This document shows positions 43,580 through 52,781 of a DNA stretch of 64,000 nt, in pieces. The notes below the pieces were generated by a model. The model saw nothing but the letters and a program-made list of their open reading frames with translations, did no database searches and had not been told where the DNA came from. Both the position numbers and the translations under genes were made by a program. Numbering within the stretch: the first letter of the stretch is position 1; every line of letters starts with the position of its first letter. Source of the stretch: an uncultured Erysipelotrichales bacterium (GTDB taxonomy: Bacteria > Bacillota_I > Bacilli_A > Erysipelotrichales > Coprobacillaceae); contig CAJTTM010000006.1 in assembly GCA_910579135.1 (NCBI GenBank), forward strand, positions 45,846-109,845, given 5' to 3'.

Positions 43580-44689
43580 ATGAACAAAAAAAGTCCTTCT
43601 ATGTTGTCGTTTATTGAAGATACCCCTAAACAAATTCATTACAACATAGAAAATTTACATGTTTTGACAGAACAAATCGTCAATTTTTATTTACAAAAAG
43701 ATTATCAAACAATTTGGATTATTGCGTCTGGATCGAGTGCTAATGGTTCACAATGTGCTAAGCCATTTTTAACAAAGTATTTAAATTGTGATGTTAAAAT
43801 TATATCTCCGAATACATTTATTTATTCGGAAAGTAATTTAAAAGACAATGATTTTGCTTTTGTTGTTTCGCAAAGTGGTTGTTCTACAAATTCTATTGAA
43901 GCATTAAAGAAATTAAAAGAATTAGGGTTTCCTGCTATTGGATTAACAGGAAATATTGAATCTGATTTTAAAGAATTTGCTGACATGATTATTGATTATG
44001 GTGTAGGTATTGAAACAGTGGGTTATGTAACCAAAGGTGTAACAACTTTAGCATTATTTCTTATTTTATTTGCTTTACAAGCTGCTATAAAGAAAGGATA
44101 TATTTCAAAAGAAAAGTATAATGAAGTATTTGAAGAATTAACTGATATCCCTTCACGACATCAAACAATTCAAAATCATACATGGGAATTTTATCATAAA
44201 AATAAAGCAGCCCTCACATCAATGAATGTGTGTTATTGTTGTGGTTTTATACAAGGTTATGGTATAGCAACTGAAGCTGCTTTAAAAATAGGTGAAACAA
44301 TTCAAATACCAAGTTTTGCTTATGAGGCAGAAGAATTTATTCATGGCCCTCATTTACAATTAACACCTTATTATACACTTTTCTTTATAGATGATTTTTC
44401 TTTGGGTAGTGATAGATTAATACAAATTTATCAAGCAGCCCATAGTGTTTCTGATTATGTATTCGCTATAACAAACAATCCTATTGTTGATGATCAACAT
44501 GCATTACGTTTACCATTTGAGATAAAAGAACCACTATTATCTCCTTTATACTTATTACCATTTTTTCAAATCATTGCATATCAAGTTACAACTGACTTAA
44601 ATAAATGGAATAAACATCCTATGCTTGCTAATTTCGAAAAATATGTTGATTCCAAAACTGAAACTATCAAAAAGGTTATGCCAGATTAA
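43580..44689 (+). CDS. SIS-domain sugar-phosphate isomerase/deglycase (GfrE-like)
   Basis: The 369-aa protein has two SIS domains: IIASGSSANGSQCAKPF and VVSQSGCSTNSIEAL in the first, and CYCCGFIQGYGIATEAALKIGETIQIPSFAYEAEEFIHGP in the second. This is the GlmS-isomerase/FrlB layout, with EEFIHGP as the catalytic stretch. The start at 43580 follows GGAGG. It is paralogous to 47056-48165. Likely role: deglycation of a 6-phosphorylated glycated amino acid; the exact substrate is not readable. Confidence 0.8.
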   Translation: MNKKSPSMLSFIEDTPKQIHYNIENLHVLTEQIVNFYLQKDYQTIWIIASGSSANGSQCAKPFLTKYLNCDVKIISPNTFIYSESNLKDNDFAFVVSQSGCSTNSIEALKKLKELGFPAIGLTGNIESDFKEFADMIIDYGVGIETVGYVTKGVTTLALFLILFALQAAIKKGYISKEKYNEVFEELTDIPSRHQTIQNHTWEFYHKNKAALTSMNVCYCCGFIQGYGIATEAALKIGETIQIPSFAYEAEEFIHGPHLQLTPYYTLFFIDDFSLGSDRLIQIYQAAHSVSDYVFAITNNPIVDDQHALRLPFEIKEPLLSPLYLLPFFQIIAYQVTTDLNKWNKHPMLANFEKYVDSKTETIKKVMPD

Positions 44690-45336
44690 TGATAAAAGCT
44701 ATTATTTTCGATATGGATGGTGTCATCATTGATAGTGAGCCTTATTATCAAAAAGTTCTTTTACACATTCTTAGACATTTTGGAATTCAAGCAACTTCTA
44801 ACGATTTATTAGCATTAGCTGGTGGTTCTTCGACTCACTTTAATGAAATTATAAATCCATTAATTCAAGGAATTATTTCTAGAAAAGATTTTGATCTTTA
44901 TCATTCTCAATATTATTCGAAACATAATATTCCCTATATGGAAATTATATTTCCATATGTTAAAGATTTGCTTCAATGGCTTAAAGATCATGGTTATCGT
45001 ATTGCTATTGCTTCTAGTTCAAAACAAGATGAAATTCTAAATGTTCTTAATGTATGTCAAATTAGAGAATATTTTGAAATTATTATGAGTGGTGATATGT
45101 TTAAAGAATCGAAACCACATCCTGAAATATATATCACTTGTGTAGAAAAATTAAAACTTAAACCTCATGAATGTATAGCTATTGAAGATAGTGAGTATGG
45201 TATTACTGCAGCAAAAAAAGCAGGACTTACTTGTATAGCAAAAATTGATAAACGTTTTGGATATAATCAGGAAATGGCTGATTATCATATTAATAATTTA
45301 ATAGAAATTATAAAAATATTGGAGGAAATGAAATGA
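44689..45336 (+). CDS. HAD phosphatase (beta-phosphoglucomutase-like)
   Basis: The 215-aa protein has AIIFDMDGVIIDSEPYY (motif I), ASSSKQ (motif II), KPHPEIY (motif III) and IEDSEYGITAAKKAG (motif IV). It overlaps the preceding SIS gene by one base and the next gene by 4 nt. It is the single-domain relative of the HAD half of the kinase fusion at 38560-40059. It is likely to dephosphorylate a sugar phosphate of the pathway. Confidence 0.87.
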   Translation: MIKAIIFDMDGVIIDSEPYYQKVLLHILRHFGIQATSNDLLALAGGSSTHFNEIINPLIQGIISRKDFDLYHSQYYSKHNIPYMEIIFPYVKDLLQWLKDHGYRIAIASSSKQDEILNVLNVCQIREYFEIIMSGDMFKESKPHPEIYITCVEKLKLKPHECIAIEDSEYGITAAKKAGLTCIAKIDKRFGYNQEMADYHINNLIEIIKILEEMK

Positions 45337-46001
45337 AGAAAATATTATGTCCAAGTATGATGTGTGCGAATTTTGAAAATTTGGGAAAGGAAGTTAAAGA
45401 TTTAGATGAGGCTGGTTTTGATATCTTTCATCTTGATGTAATGGATGGTGTTTTTGTTCCTAACTATGGTATGGGGCTTCAAGATGTAGAATATATTTGT
45501 AAAACTGCTACCAAACCATGTGATGTTCATCTTATGGTTGTTAATCCTGGAGACTATGTAGAAAAATTTGCGAATATTGGAGCAAAGATTATCTACATAC
45601 ATCCTGAAACTGATGTACACGCTTGTCGTACATTACAAAAAATTATTGATGCAGGATCTAAAGCAGGAATTGCTATTAATCCAGGAACTTCATTTGAATC
45701 AGTAAAGGAATTATTACATCTTTGTGATTATGTAATGTTGATGAGTGTGAATCCAGGTTTTGCTGGACAAAAGTATCTTGATTTTGTAACACCTAAATTT
45801 AAGAAATTTGTTGATGAAGCTAAAAATTATGGTGGTTATAAAGTTATGATTGATGGAGCTTGTTCACCAGAGAAAATCAAAGAGCTTTCAGCAATAGGAG
45901 TCAGTGGATTCATATTAGGAACAAGTGCATTATTTGGAAAAGACAAAAGTTATCAAGAGATTTGTAAAGAATTAAGAAAGGAGGAAAAATATGAATCTTA
46001 A
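45333..46001 (+). CDS. ribulose-phosphate/allulose-phosphate 3-epimerase-like protein
   Basis: The 222-aa TIM barrel has LCPSMMCANFENLGKEV, FDIFHLDVMDGVFVPN with metal-binding His and Asp, CDVHLMVVNP, and SVNPGFAGQKYL. The metal-site Asp in VMIDGACSPEKI replaces the usual VDGGI wording. Family members epimerise C3 of ketose 5- or 6-phosphates. In this locus a 3-epimer such as a psicosyl amine phosphate is a plausible substrate; this is inference. Confidence 0.85.
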   Translation: MKKILCPSMMCANFENLGKEVKDLDEAGFDIFHLDVMDGVFVPNYGMGLQDVEYICKTATKPCDVHLMVVNPGDYVEKFANIGAKIIYIHPETDVHACRTLQKIIDAGSKAGIAINPGTSFESVKELLHLCDYVMLMSVNPGFAGQKYLDFVTPKFKKFVDEAKNYGGYKVMIDGACSPEKIKELSAIGVSGFILGTSALFGKDKSYQEICKELRKEEKYES

Positions 46002-47043
46002 TGAATCTAAATTATGGAAAGAAATTCATCAACAAGATGAATGTGTTCGTGAATGTTTAAAATACAATTTACCTATTTTAAAAGAAATTGCTTTCAACAT
46101 AAAGCAAAGAAACATTAAAAATATTATTTTCGCAGCTAGAGGCAGTAGTGAACATGCTGCACAAGTCGCAAAATATGTTTTTGAAATTTATACTGATATG
46201 TTTGTTAATATAGCTGCTCCTTCTATAACGACTTGTTATCAAGGTCATGTTAATTATCAAAATGCTCTTGTTGTAGGTATTAGTCAATCTGGTGGTGCTC
46301 AAGATGTATATCAGGTGATGAAAAAATGTGTAGATGATGGTGGTATATGTGTTTCTATTACAAATGAACCAGAATGTTTAATGTCGACAATTGGACATTA
46401 TCAATTAAATAACCATTGTGGTATTGAAACCAGTATTACTGCTGCTAAATCTTATATAACTCAATTAACTATTTTGATTGCTTTAGCTTATCAAATATCT
46501 GAAAATCAGGAACTTTTTAACTTACTAGAACAACTCCCTGATATTATAAAAGATTCTTTTCAATTAGAAAATCAAGTTCAAAATGTTATTCCTTTTTTTA
46601 GAAATAGTGAACATTTATTAATATTTGGTAGAGGTTTATTATATGGTTTAGTTCAAGAAAGTGAATTAAAAATTCAAGAAACAAGTTATTTAGATGCTCG
46701 TTGTTATTCTGCAAGTGATTATCAACATGGTCCTATTGCAACCTCTTTATCTTTTGTACCAACAATATTTTTTATTGCTGATAAACAAACAGATAAAAGC
46801 ATTATTCAACTTCATCAAAGATTAAAAGAAGAGAAAAACATCTTCTCATTAATTATTTCAAATAAAGATAATATAAGTGAATTAGGAGACCTTTCTATTA
46901 AAATTCCTCATCAATATGATGGACTTTCTGCTGTCTTTGTTTGTGCTATTATTTCACAAATGTTTGCTTGTTTATTATCTATTGCAAGAGGTTATAATCC
47001 TGATAGTCCAATTGGAGTATCAAAACATACAGTTACAATATAG
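45991..47043 (+). CDS. SIS-domain protein (GlmS-isomerase / NagB-II-like)
   Basis: The 350-aa protein reads IIFAARGSSEHAAQVAKYVFE, VVGISQSGGAQDVY, LIFGRGLLYGLVQESELKIQETSYLDARCYSASDYQHGP, and ends GYNPDSPIGVSKHTVTI, the signature of the glucosamine-6-phosphate deaminase/isomerase group. It would convert an amino sugar phosphate or related aldosamine to a ketose phosphate. It overlaps the epimerase gene by 11 nt. Confidence 0.82.
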   Translation: MNLNESKLWKEIHQQDECVRECLKYNLPILKEIAFNIKQRNIKNIIFAARGSSEHAAQVAKYVFEIYTDMFVNIAAPSITTCYQGHVNYQNALVVGISQSGGAQDVYQVMKKCVDDGGICVSITNEPECLMSTIGHYQLNNHCGIETSITAAKSYITQLTILIALAYQISENQELFNLLEQLPDIIKDSFQLENQVQNVIPFFRNSEHLLIFGRGLLYGLVQESELKIQETSYLDARCYSASDYQHGPIATSLSFVPTIFFIADKQTDKSIIQLHQRLKEEKNIFSLIISNKDNISELGDLSIKIPHQYDGLSAVFVCAIISQMFACLLSIARGYNPDSPIGVSKHTVTI

Positions 47044-47055
47044 GAGGATGATATT

Positions 47056-48165
47056 ATGAATTTAGTAACTATGAAAGATTATATATATGCAACACCTGCA
47101 AAAGTTTTAGAAAATGTTAAAAATGCTGAAATGCTTGTTAAACCTATTGTTGATTTATATATAAAAAAGAATTATAAAAAAATAACATTTGTTGCTTCTG
47201 GATCTAGTTATACTGCTATCCAATGTGCAAGAGGATTTCTTTGTGAAAAGTTAAGAAATGATGTCAAAGTCATCAATCCCTTTACTTTTTCTGAATATGA
47301 TTATCGTTATGTTACTGATGATGAATTTGTAGTAATTGTTAGTCAAACTGGAGCAAGTACAAATTGTATTTCAGCATTACAAAAATTAGATCAAATAAAC
47401 CATGAAAAATATGTATTAACTGGTAATGTTGAAAGTGATTGTAAAGCTTATGCTGATACTATGTTAGATTGGGGTTGTGGTATAGAAACAATGGGATATG
47501 TTACATTAGGAGTTGTTACTTTAATTAATTATCTTATGTTATTTGCTGTATATGCTGCACAAGCGCTTCAATTAGAAGATAGTATTGAATATACTAAAAG
47601 TCAAATTATTAAAGCTATGAATAACCATAAAATTGTATGTCAAGATAGTGAAAAGTTTATAACGGAGAACTATCAAGCTTTAATGCAAATGGATCGTGTA
47701 TATGTATTAGGTGCTGGTTCTAATTATGGAACTGCTTTAGAAGGGGCTTTAAAAATTGGAGAAACAGTTAAAGTGCTTGCTGTTGGTTATGAACAAGATG
47801 AATTCTTACATGGACCTGCATTACAATTATCTCCTCAATATACAGCTTTTGTTATTGATAGTGGAGATCAAACATCAGACCATGCAAAACAAGTCTTTAA
47901 TGGGTTATTAAAAGTTGTCAAAAATACTTTTATGATAACACCAAATAAAGATATAAATCACTCTCAAGTACTATATATTCAAGATCCTTGTGATGAACCA
48001 TTTACTTGTTTATATAACTTAGCATTCTTTGAACTTATTGCTGAAATTATATCAACAGATTTAAATTCAAAAAAATCTCATCCACTCTACTATGAAATGA
48101 ATAAAGTTATTGACTTTAGAACAACTGAATTTAGAAAAACACATAGTAGTGATGAGGATGATTAA
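47056..48165 (+). CDS. SIS-domain sugar-phosphate deglycase/isomerase, paralogue of 43580
   Basis: The 369-aa protein matches the SIS protein at 43580-44689 block by block: FVASGSSYTAIQCAR, IVSQTGASTNCISAL, TGNVESDCKAYAD, CGIETMGYVTLGVVTL, and EGALKIGETVKVLAVGYEQDEFLHGP. Retention of both copies in one operon suggests different substrates. GGAGG precedes the ATG, 12 bp after the previous stop. Confidence 0.8.
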   Translation: MNLVTMKDYIYATPAKVLENVKNAEMLVKPIVDLYIKKNYKKITFVASGSSYTAIQCARGFLCEKLRNDVKVINPFTFSEYDYRYVTDDEFVVIVSQTGASTNCISALQKLDQINHEKYVLTGNVESDCKAYADTMLDWGCGIETMGYVTLGVVTLINYLMLFAVYAAQALQLEDSIEYTKSQIIKAMNNHKIVCQDSEKFITENYQALMQMDRVYVLGAGSNYGTALEGALKIGETVKVLAVGYEQDEFLHGPALQLSPQYTAFVIDSGDQTSDHAKQVFNGLLKVVKNTFMITPNKDINHSQVLYIQDPCDEPFTCLYNLAFFELIAEIISTDLNSKKSHPLYYEMNKVIDFRTTEFRKTHSSDEDD

Positions 48166-48171
48166 TACATC

Positions 48172-48753
48172 ATGTATTTATTAATACAAAAAAGAATAAA
48201 TTATATATTAACTATATTATTTATTTTTCTAGCTATTTTGCTTTATATCTTATTTTTCCCTATATTTAGATATTGGGGATTTACAGGAATGATTATTAGT
48301 TTTATGATTCTTATTTTGATTTTTCATTTCCTTATTGATAATGTTATAAAACATACAGAAGATATAATAATTTATAGAATGTTATCAAAAAAGCAAATAG
48401 CTTTATGTCAAATTAAAAAAGTTCAGTTCTATAAAACAAAAAAAGACTTCTATTTTAGAAATCATCATATTTACCAATTTGATATTGAATTATATACACA
48501 AGATCATCAAAAAATTCAGACAATAATATATGAAGATATAAAGTATCCTCATTTTTCCTCTCTTCCAACATATGCTTATGTAACATATAATGGTGATCTC
48601 AAAAAAATTGGACTTATTTCTACATTTTATATTTTTATAACTCCTAAAATAAAAAATATTATTAAAGAGTATGAGAAAATATATCAACCATCATATGTAG
48701 AAATCATTAAAAAAAATGGTTTAACAATGAAGAGTTTTATAGATTCACAATAA
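48172..48753 (+). CDS. membrane protein of unknown function
   Basis: The 193-aa protein has two membrane helices (about 10-30 and 38-55) and a cytoplasmic C-terminal domain rich in Lys, Tyr and Ile, with a beta-rich pattern around KKVQFYKTKKDFYFRNHH. I do not recognise a family. It is last in the SIS operon, 6 bp from the previous gene. Confidence 0.65.
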   Translation: MYLLIQKRINYILTILFIFLAILLYILFFPIFRYWGFTGMIISFMILILIFHFLIDNVIKHTEDIIIYRMLSKKQIALCQIKKVQFYKTKKDFYFRNHHIYQFDIELYTQDHQKIQTIIYEDIKYPHFSSLPTYAYVTYNGDLKKIGLISTFYIFITPKIKNIIKEYEKIYQPSYVEIIKKNGLTMKSFIDSQ

Positions 48754-48769
48754 TATTTTATAGAGTAAA

Positions 48770-48818
48770 GAGGTTGTTATGGAATAACTCATATTTCATT
48801 CAGCTTCTTTTCTTTTAT
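48770..48818. mobile_element. degraded insertion-sequence end (scar)
   Basis: GAGGTTGTTATGGAATAACTC resembles the IS end GAGGCTGTAACGAAATAAC. It is followed by ATTTCATTCAGCTTCTTTTC, identical to the reverse complement of the subterminal part of the IS remnant near 57047-57066. The rest of the 48754-49024 gap holds only a hairpin. Confidence 0.55.
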
Positions 48819-48845
48819 CTTAATCTTTATATAAAAAACAAGTGC

Positions 48846-48879
48846 TATAAATAATCGTGAACTTCAATGATTATTTATA
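48846..48879 (+). terminator. possible terminator of the SIS operon
   Basis: TATAAATAATC and GATTATTTATA form an 11-bp stem around 12 nt; a T7 run follows 8 nt later rather than directly. Confidence 0.4.
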
Positions 48880-49024
48880 ACATCATCTTTTTTTAAAGCT
48901 GTATAGAATTTTAAAGTGGCCTTTATATTAAGTTTATCCTTGATTATTTCAAATAATTCTTATAAAACTTATATAATTATTTTAAAACATCAAAAATTGT
49001 TAAGACTTTCTTTTTAACACTATT

Positions 49025-50851
49025 TTACCTTTTTATTCTACACTTGAAAAACTTACTAAACTTACGTTGATGAATTGAAATATAAACTAAACTTATCCCT
49101 GTAATCCATAGCAGAGTTATATACATATACAAATCACTTGAATCTCCAGTATTTATAGTATTTACATTATTTGCATTGTTTCTATTATCAATATTTTCTT
49201 CTATAATAATTGGTTTGTTTGGATTCTTATTATTATTAGGTTTTTCATTAGGGTTTGTTGGATTACTAGGTGTTATCACAGTATAATTATCAAACCTAAT
49301 ATTCTCTACTTGTTCACCATCTCGTGTAATCGTTACTTTAGTATCCAATTCATTACGATTATTAATAAATACTTCGATTGCCACGCAATATAAAGTATCA
49401 TATGTATAAGATGTATTAGCATCATTACGTTCATGAATATTATATACATATGTTCCAATTTCATCAAACCATAATGGTTTAAATTCAATTTTACCATTTA
49501 ATGCAATACTTTCTTCTATCAGTCTAGTAGGTGCACTATAACAGCTTTGAATATGTTTCTTATACACTATACTTTCTTCTTCATGACAAATTAACACTTT
49601 CTCATAATAAATATCAAAATGTTCATGTGTAAAGCCTTCCTCATTATTTTCGTCTTCTTCAAGTCCACAAATTAATTGCAGTTCATAACAACTATCATCG
49701 TGAATATGATATCCACAATCTAATAACCCTTTACCACCTTGAAGTATGAAAGCAAAACCAGTTCCATTCATTAATTCATTATCTAGATATTTCTTTGCTT
49801 CCAACTGTACATTTGCAGAAAGACGATGATTTTCGAAAATTGGTACATTTTTTTTATCATCATTACCATTTATATTTGGAGAATTTCCTTCATACAGTTT
49901 CCCATCCTTGTAATAAGTCATATTACATATCAAAGGTTTTGTAATATCTGGTTGTGTTACCTCAATTACAACTTCATATTCTGTATCATCATAATCGATT
50001 CGATATTCATTATCTTCATTGACTTCACGTAGTATATAACGATAAGTTCCTACTTTATCTAATCCTAAACTATCAAATTGAATGATACCATCTATTGATT
50101 GAGCAGTATGTACAACTTTTCCATTTTCATCAATAAGTTCAAAGTGAAACCATGTTCCTTTGCTAAGTACACCATCAACCAGCTTCAATGCCATAATCTC
50201 ATCATCTGCTGGTATTCACTCATACCAGAAGGTCACAACCACACCATCTGTTGTTACATTTACAGTTGCATGTCGCTTCATTGAAGCAAGTTTATCATCA
50301 TTAATGGAATACCCTTGATACTCCCAACCTGGAATCTCTGTCATACCTACGGTAACTGTAGAAAGTTTTGTAGGATGAGTCACAGAGGGTAAAATTTCAA
50401 CTCCAGAATTTATATCCTTATATTTAATAGTATAACGTAATCCAGCATAAGTGTAGTAGAATGTTAAAATGTTTTTTGTCTTGTCTTTATTTTGTTCCTC
50501 TAAAACCATAGACTGACTATAATCATCTACTTTAAAATACATTCCATCAACATAATATTCAGAATCTAATGCATTAGCATCTATCGTATTTCCTACATAA
50601 CTTTTTTGCCATTTAGAATCAATAACCTCACGAATCCCACTTCCATGAATATCCACTAAAATATGTCGAATCTTATATTCCGTTGGTACTTTTGGCTTCC
50701 AAACAGCATAAACAACAGTATCTTCATTGATTTCCATGTTGAAATCATAAGGATTTGTTCCTTCTTCATCATAGAACCACCCCGCAAAGAAAAACAGCAC
50801 AATTTCTTGTGCTGTTATCGTAGGATCATTACCCTAAACCGAGTAAGAACC
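49025..50851 (-). pseudogene. cell-wall-anchored pilin-like protein, 5' truncated with in-frame stops
   Basis: One frame is open apart from TAG at 50834-50836 and TGA at 50216-50218 (FWYE-stop-IPADDE). It has no signal peptide. Domains in order: Listeria-type repeat end (FFAGWFYDEEGTNPYDF), a MucBP-like segment, and two FctA/Spy0128 pilin domains (YRYILREVNEDNEYRIDY; YVYNIHERNDANTSYTY). The second contains an inserted His/Cys stretch (CGYHIHDDSCYELQLICG). The sorting tail INTGDSSD, a membrane helix and CRIKR follow. It is non-functional unless both stops are suppressed. Confidence 0.75.
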
Positions 50852-50919
50852 TTTTAAAATTATTCTCTTTTGTATAAATTTTAAAATAAGGGAGTTCATT
50901 TAATATGAATAATTATTAT

Positions 50920-52395
50920 TTAAAGTTCTTCGCCATTTGTAGTAATGACTGTTTTATACCATTCAAATGAATCTTTTTTTATTCTTTTTCCACTACCATT
51001 TCCTTCGTCATCTCTATCTACATAAATGAAACCATATCGTTTAGACATTTGGCCTGTACTTGCACTTACAAGGTCAATACATCCCCACATTGTATATCCT
51101 ATCAATTCAACACCATGATCAATAGCTACTTTACACTCGTGAAGATGATCTTTTAGATATTGAATACGATAGTCATCATGAATAGAACCATCTTCTTCTA
51201 TTTTATCAACTGCTCCTAAACCATTTTCTGTAATAATTATAGGCATTTGATAACGATCATATATTACCTCAAGATAATAACGAAGACCTTTTGGATCATA
51301 TGACCATCCCCATTCAGAATATTCTAAATATGGATTTCTTGCTCCATTAGCAAAGTTACCTTGCACAATATCATTAACTTCATGTGTTGTGACAATATTT
51401 GTCATATAGTAAGAAAATGTGTAGAAATCTATAATTCCTTCTTTGAAATCAATAAAATCTTGTTGTTCCACTTCTAAATGAATTTCATATTCATCCCATA
51501 ATCTTTTTGAAAATGGTGAGTATTTTCCAAAACACTGTACATCACCTGTATAATAAATACCTTTTTCCCAACGATATCTTGTTTCTAAAATATCAACTGG
51601 ATCACAACTTCCAGGATAATTTGGAATTCCACAAATCATTGAACCTACTTTATTCTCTGGATCAATTTGATGTGCTAATTTGACAGTTCTTGCATTTGCA
51701 ACTAACATATTATGAATAATTTGAAAACTTTCTTTATGACTTTCTTTAGTTGAAATATTTCCAAACATATCTAACATAAGTAAATAGTCATTCATTTCAT
51801 TAAATGGTAACCAGTATTTTACAAGACCTTTAAATTCTGTTAAACATGTTTTTGCTAATTTCATATAAAAGTCAATAAGTTCTCTATTAGCCCATCCTTT
51901 ATAATGTTCTTCAAGGTATAAAGGTAAATCACCATGAAAAATAGTAACTAATGGTTCAATATTATATTTTTGTAATTCTTTAAAAACATCTTTATAAAAT
52001 TCAATTCCTTTTATATTAGGTTTTTCTTCAATTCCAGTTGGATAAATTCTTGACCAAGAAATAGATAATCTAAACATTTTAAATCCCATTTCTGCAAATA
52101 AAGCAATATCTTCTTTATAATGATGATAAAAATCAATAGCTTCATGACTTGGATAAAAATATTCATCAAGAACTGCTTGATGTGCTCCTTTTGGAAGTGT
52201 TCCACCAAGGTTAGAAGGAATAGATCCATGATGTCCATCTTTATCTATAAAAGTTACTTCTCTTCTTTTAGAGAATGAGCCTGCTGTTTTACAATCACAA
52301 GTTGCTAAACCTCTACCATCAACATCATAAGCTCCTTCTATTTGAGTGGCAGAAGTTGCTCCACCCCAGAAAAAATCTTTTGGAAATTTATTCAT
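50920..52395 (-). CDS. GH1 6-phospho-beta-glucosidase
   Basis: The 491-aa GH1 barrel begins FPKDFFWGGATSATQIEGAY. The acid/base Glu lies in WLPFNEMND and the nucleophile Glu in PIIITENGLG. The 6-phosphate pocket is suggested by SKRYGFIYVDRDD. It hydrolyses phosphorylated disaccharides delivered by the cellobiose-type PTS encoded just upstream. AAGGAGGAG precedes the ATG, 12 bp from the EIIA gene. Confidence 0.93.
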   Translation of the reverse strand: MNKFPKDFFWGGATSATQIEGAYDVDGRGLATCDCKTAGSFSKRREVTFIDKDGHHGSIPSNLGGTLPKGAHQAVLDEYFYPSHEAIDFYHHYKEDIALFAEMGFKMFRLSISWSRIYPTGIEEKPNIKGIEFYKDVFKELQKYNIEPLVTIFHGDLPLYLEEHYKGWANRELIDFYMKLAKTCLTEFKGLVKYWLPFNEMNDYLLMLDMFGNISTKESHKESFQIIHNMLVANARTVKLAHQIDPENKVGSMICGIPNYPGSCDPVDILETRYRWEKGIYYTGDVQCFGKYSPFSKRLWDEYEIHLEVEQQDFIDFKEGIIDFYTFSYYMTNIVTTHEVNDIVQGNFANGARNPYLEYSEWGWSYDPKGLRYYLEVIYDRYQMPIIITENGLGAVDKIEEDGSIHDDYRIQYLKDHLHECKVAIDHGVELIGYTMWGCIDLVSASTGQMSKRYGFIYVDRDDEGNGSGKRIKKDSFEWYKTVITTNGEEL

Positions 52396-52407
52396 AGTCT
52401 CCTCCTT

Positions 52408-52773
52408 TTATTGATTAATTTTCAAATTCAAATGTAGTCCACTTTTATAATAGAGTTGAAGTACATTTTCAGAAATAAACAATTCAGAATTTATTGTCAT
52501 AAGAGTATCTTGAGCATGAATAAATAACATTGTCATTTCTTGTTTATCATTTAAAATAGTACTCTGTATAACATCTGTTTGTAATTTATGTGCCTTTGTA
52601 ATTTTTAATCTTGCTTGATTCAATAATTCTTTAATCTCTTCAAAATTTTTGCCATCTCCTGCTGCTTTAAAAGCGTCATTTACTAAGTTTCTACAATCTC
52701 CAGCATATAAAATAATTTCCATTGCTAACTTATTTAAATCACTTGCATTATATTCTTTCATAACTGTATCCAT
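52408..52773 (-). CDS. PTS lactose/cellobiose-family EIIA component
   Basis: The all-helical 121-aa protein has ILYAGDCRNLVNDAF and LNQARLKITKAHKLQ, and the phosphorylated His in MLFIHAQDTLMT. A second in-frame ATG at codon 5 is an equally possible start; neither has a good ribosome site. Eight bases separate it from EIIC, suggesting coupling. Confidence 0.9.
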   Translation of the reverse strand: MDTVMKEYNASDLNKLAMEIILYAGDCRNLVNDAFKAAGDGKNFEEIKELLNQARLKITKAHKLQTDVIQSTILNDKQEMTMLFIHAQDTLMTINSELFISENVLQLYYKSGLHLNLKINQ

Positions 52774-52781
52774 TTCTATTA

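Noticed and set aside
43298..43639. 113-aa minus frame across the divergent control region
   Set aside because: It covers two promoters and operator repeats and has no recognisable domain.
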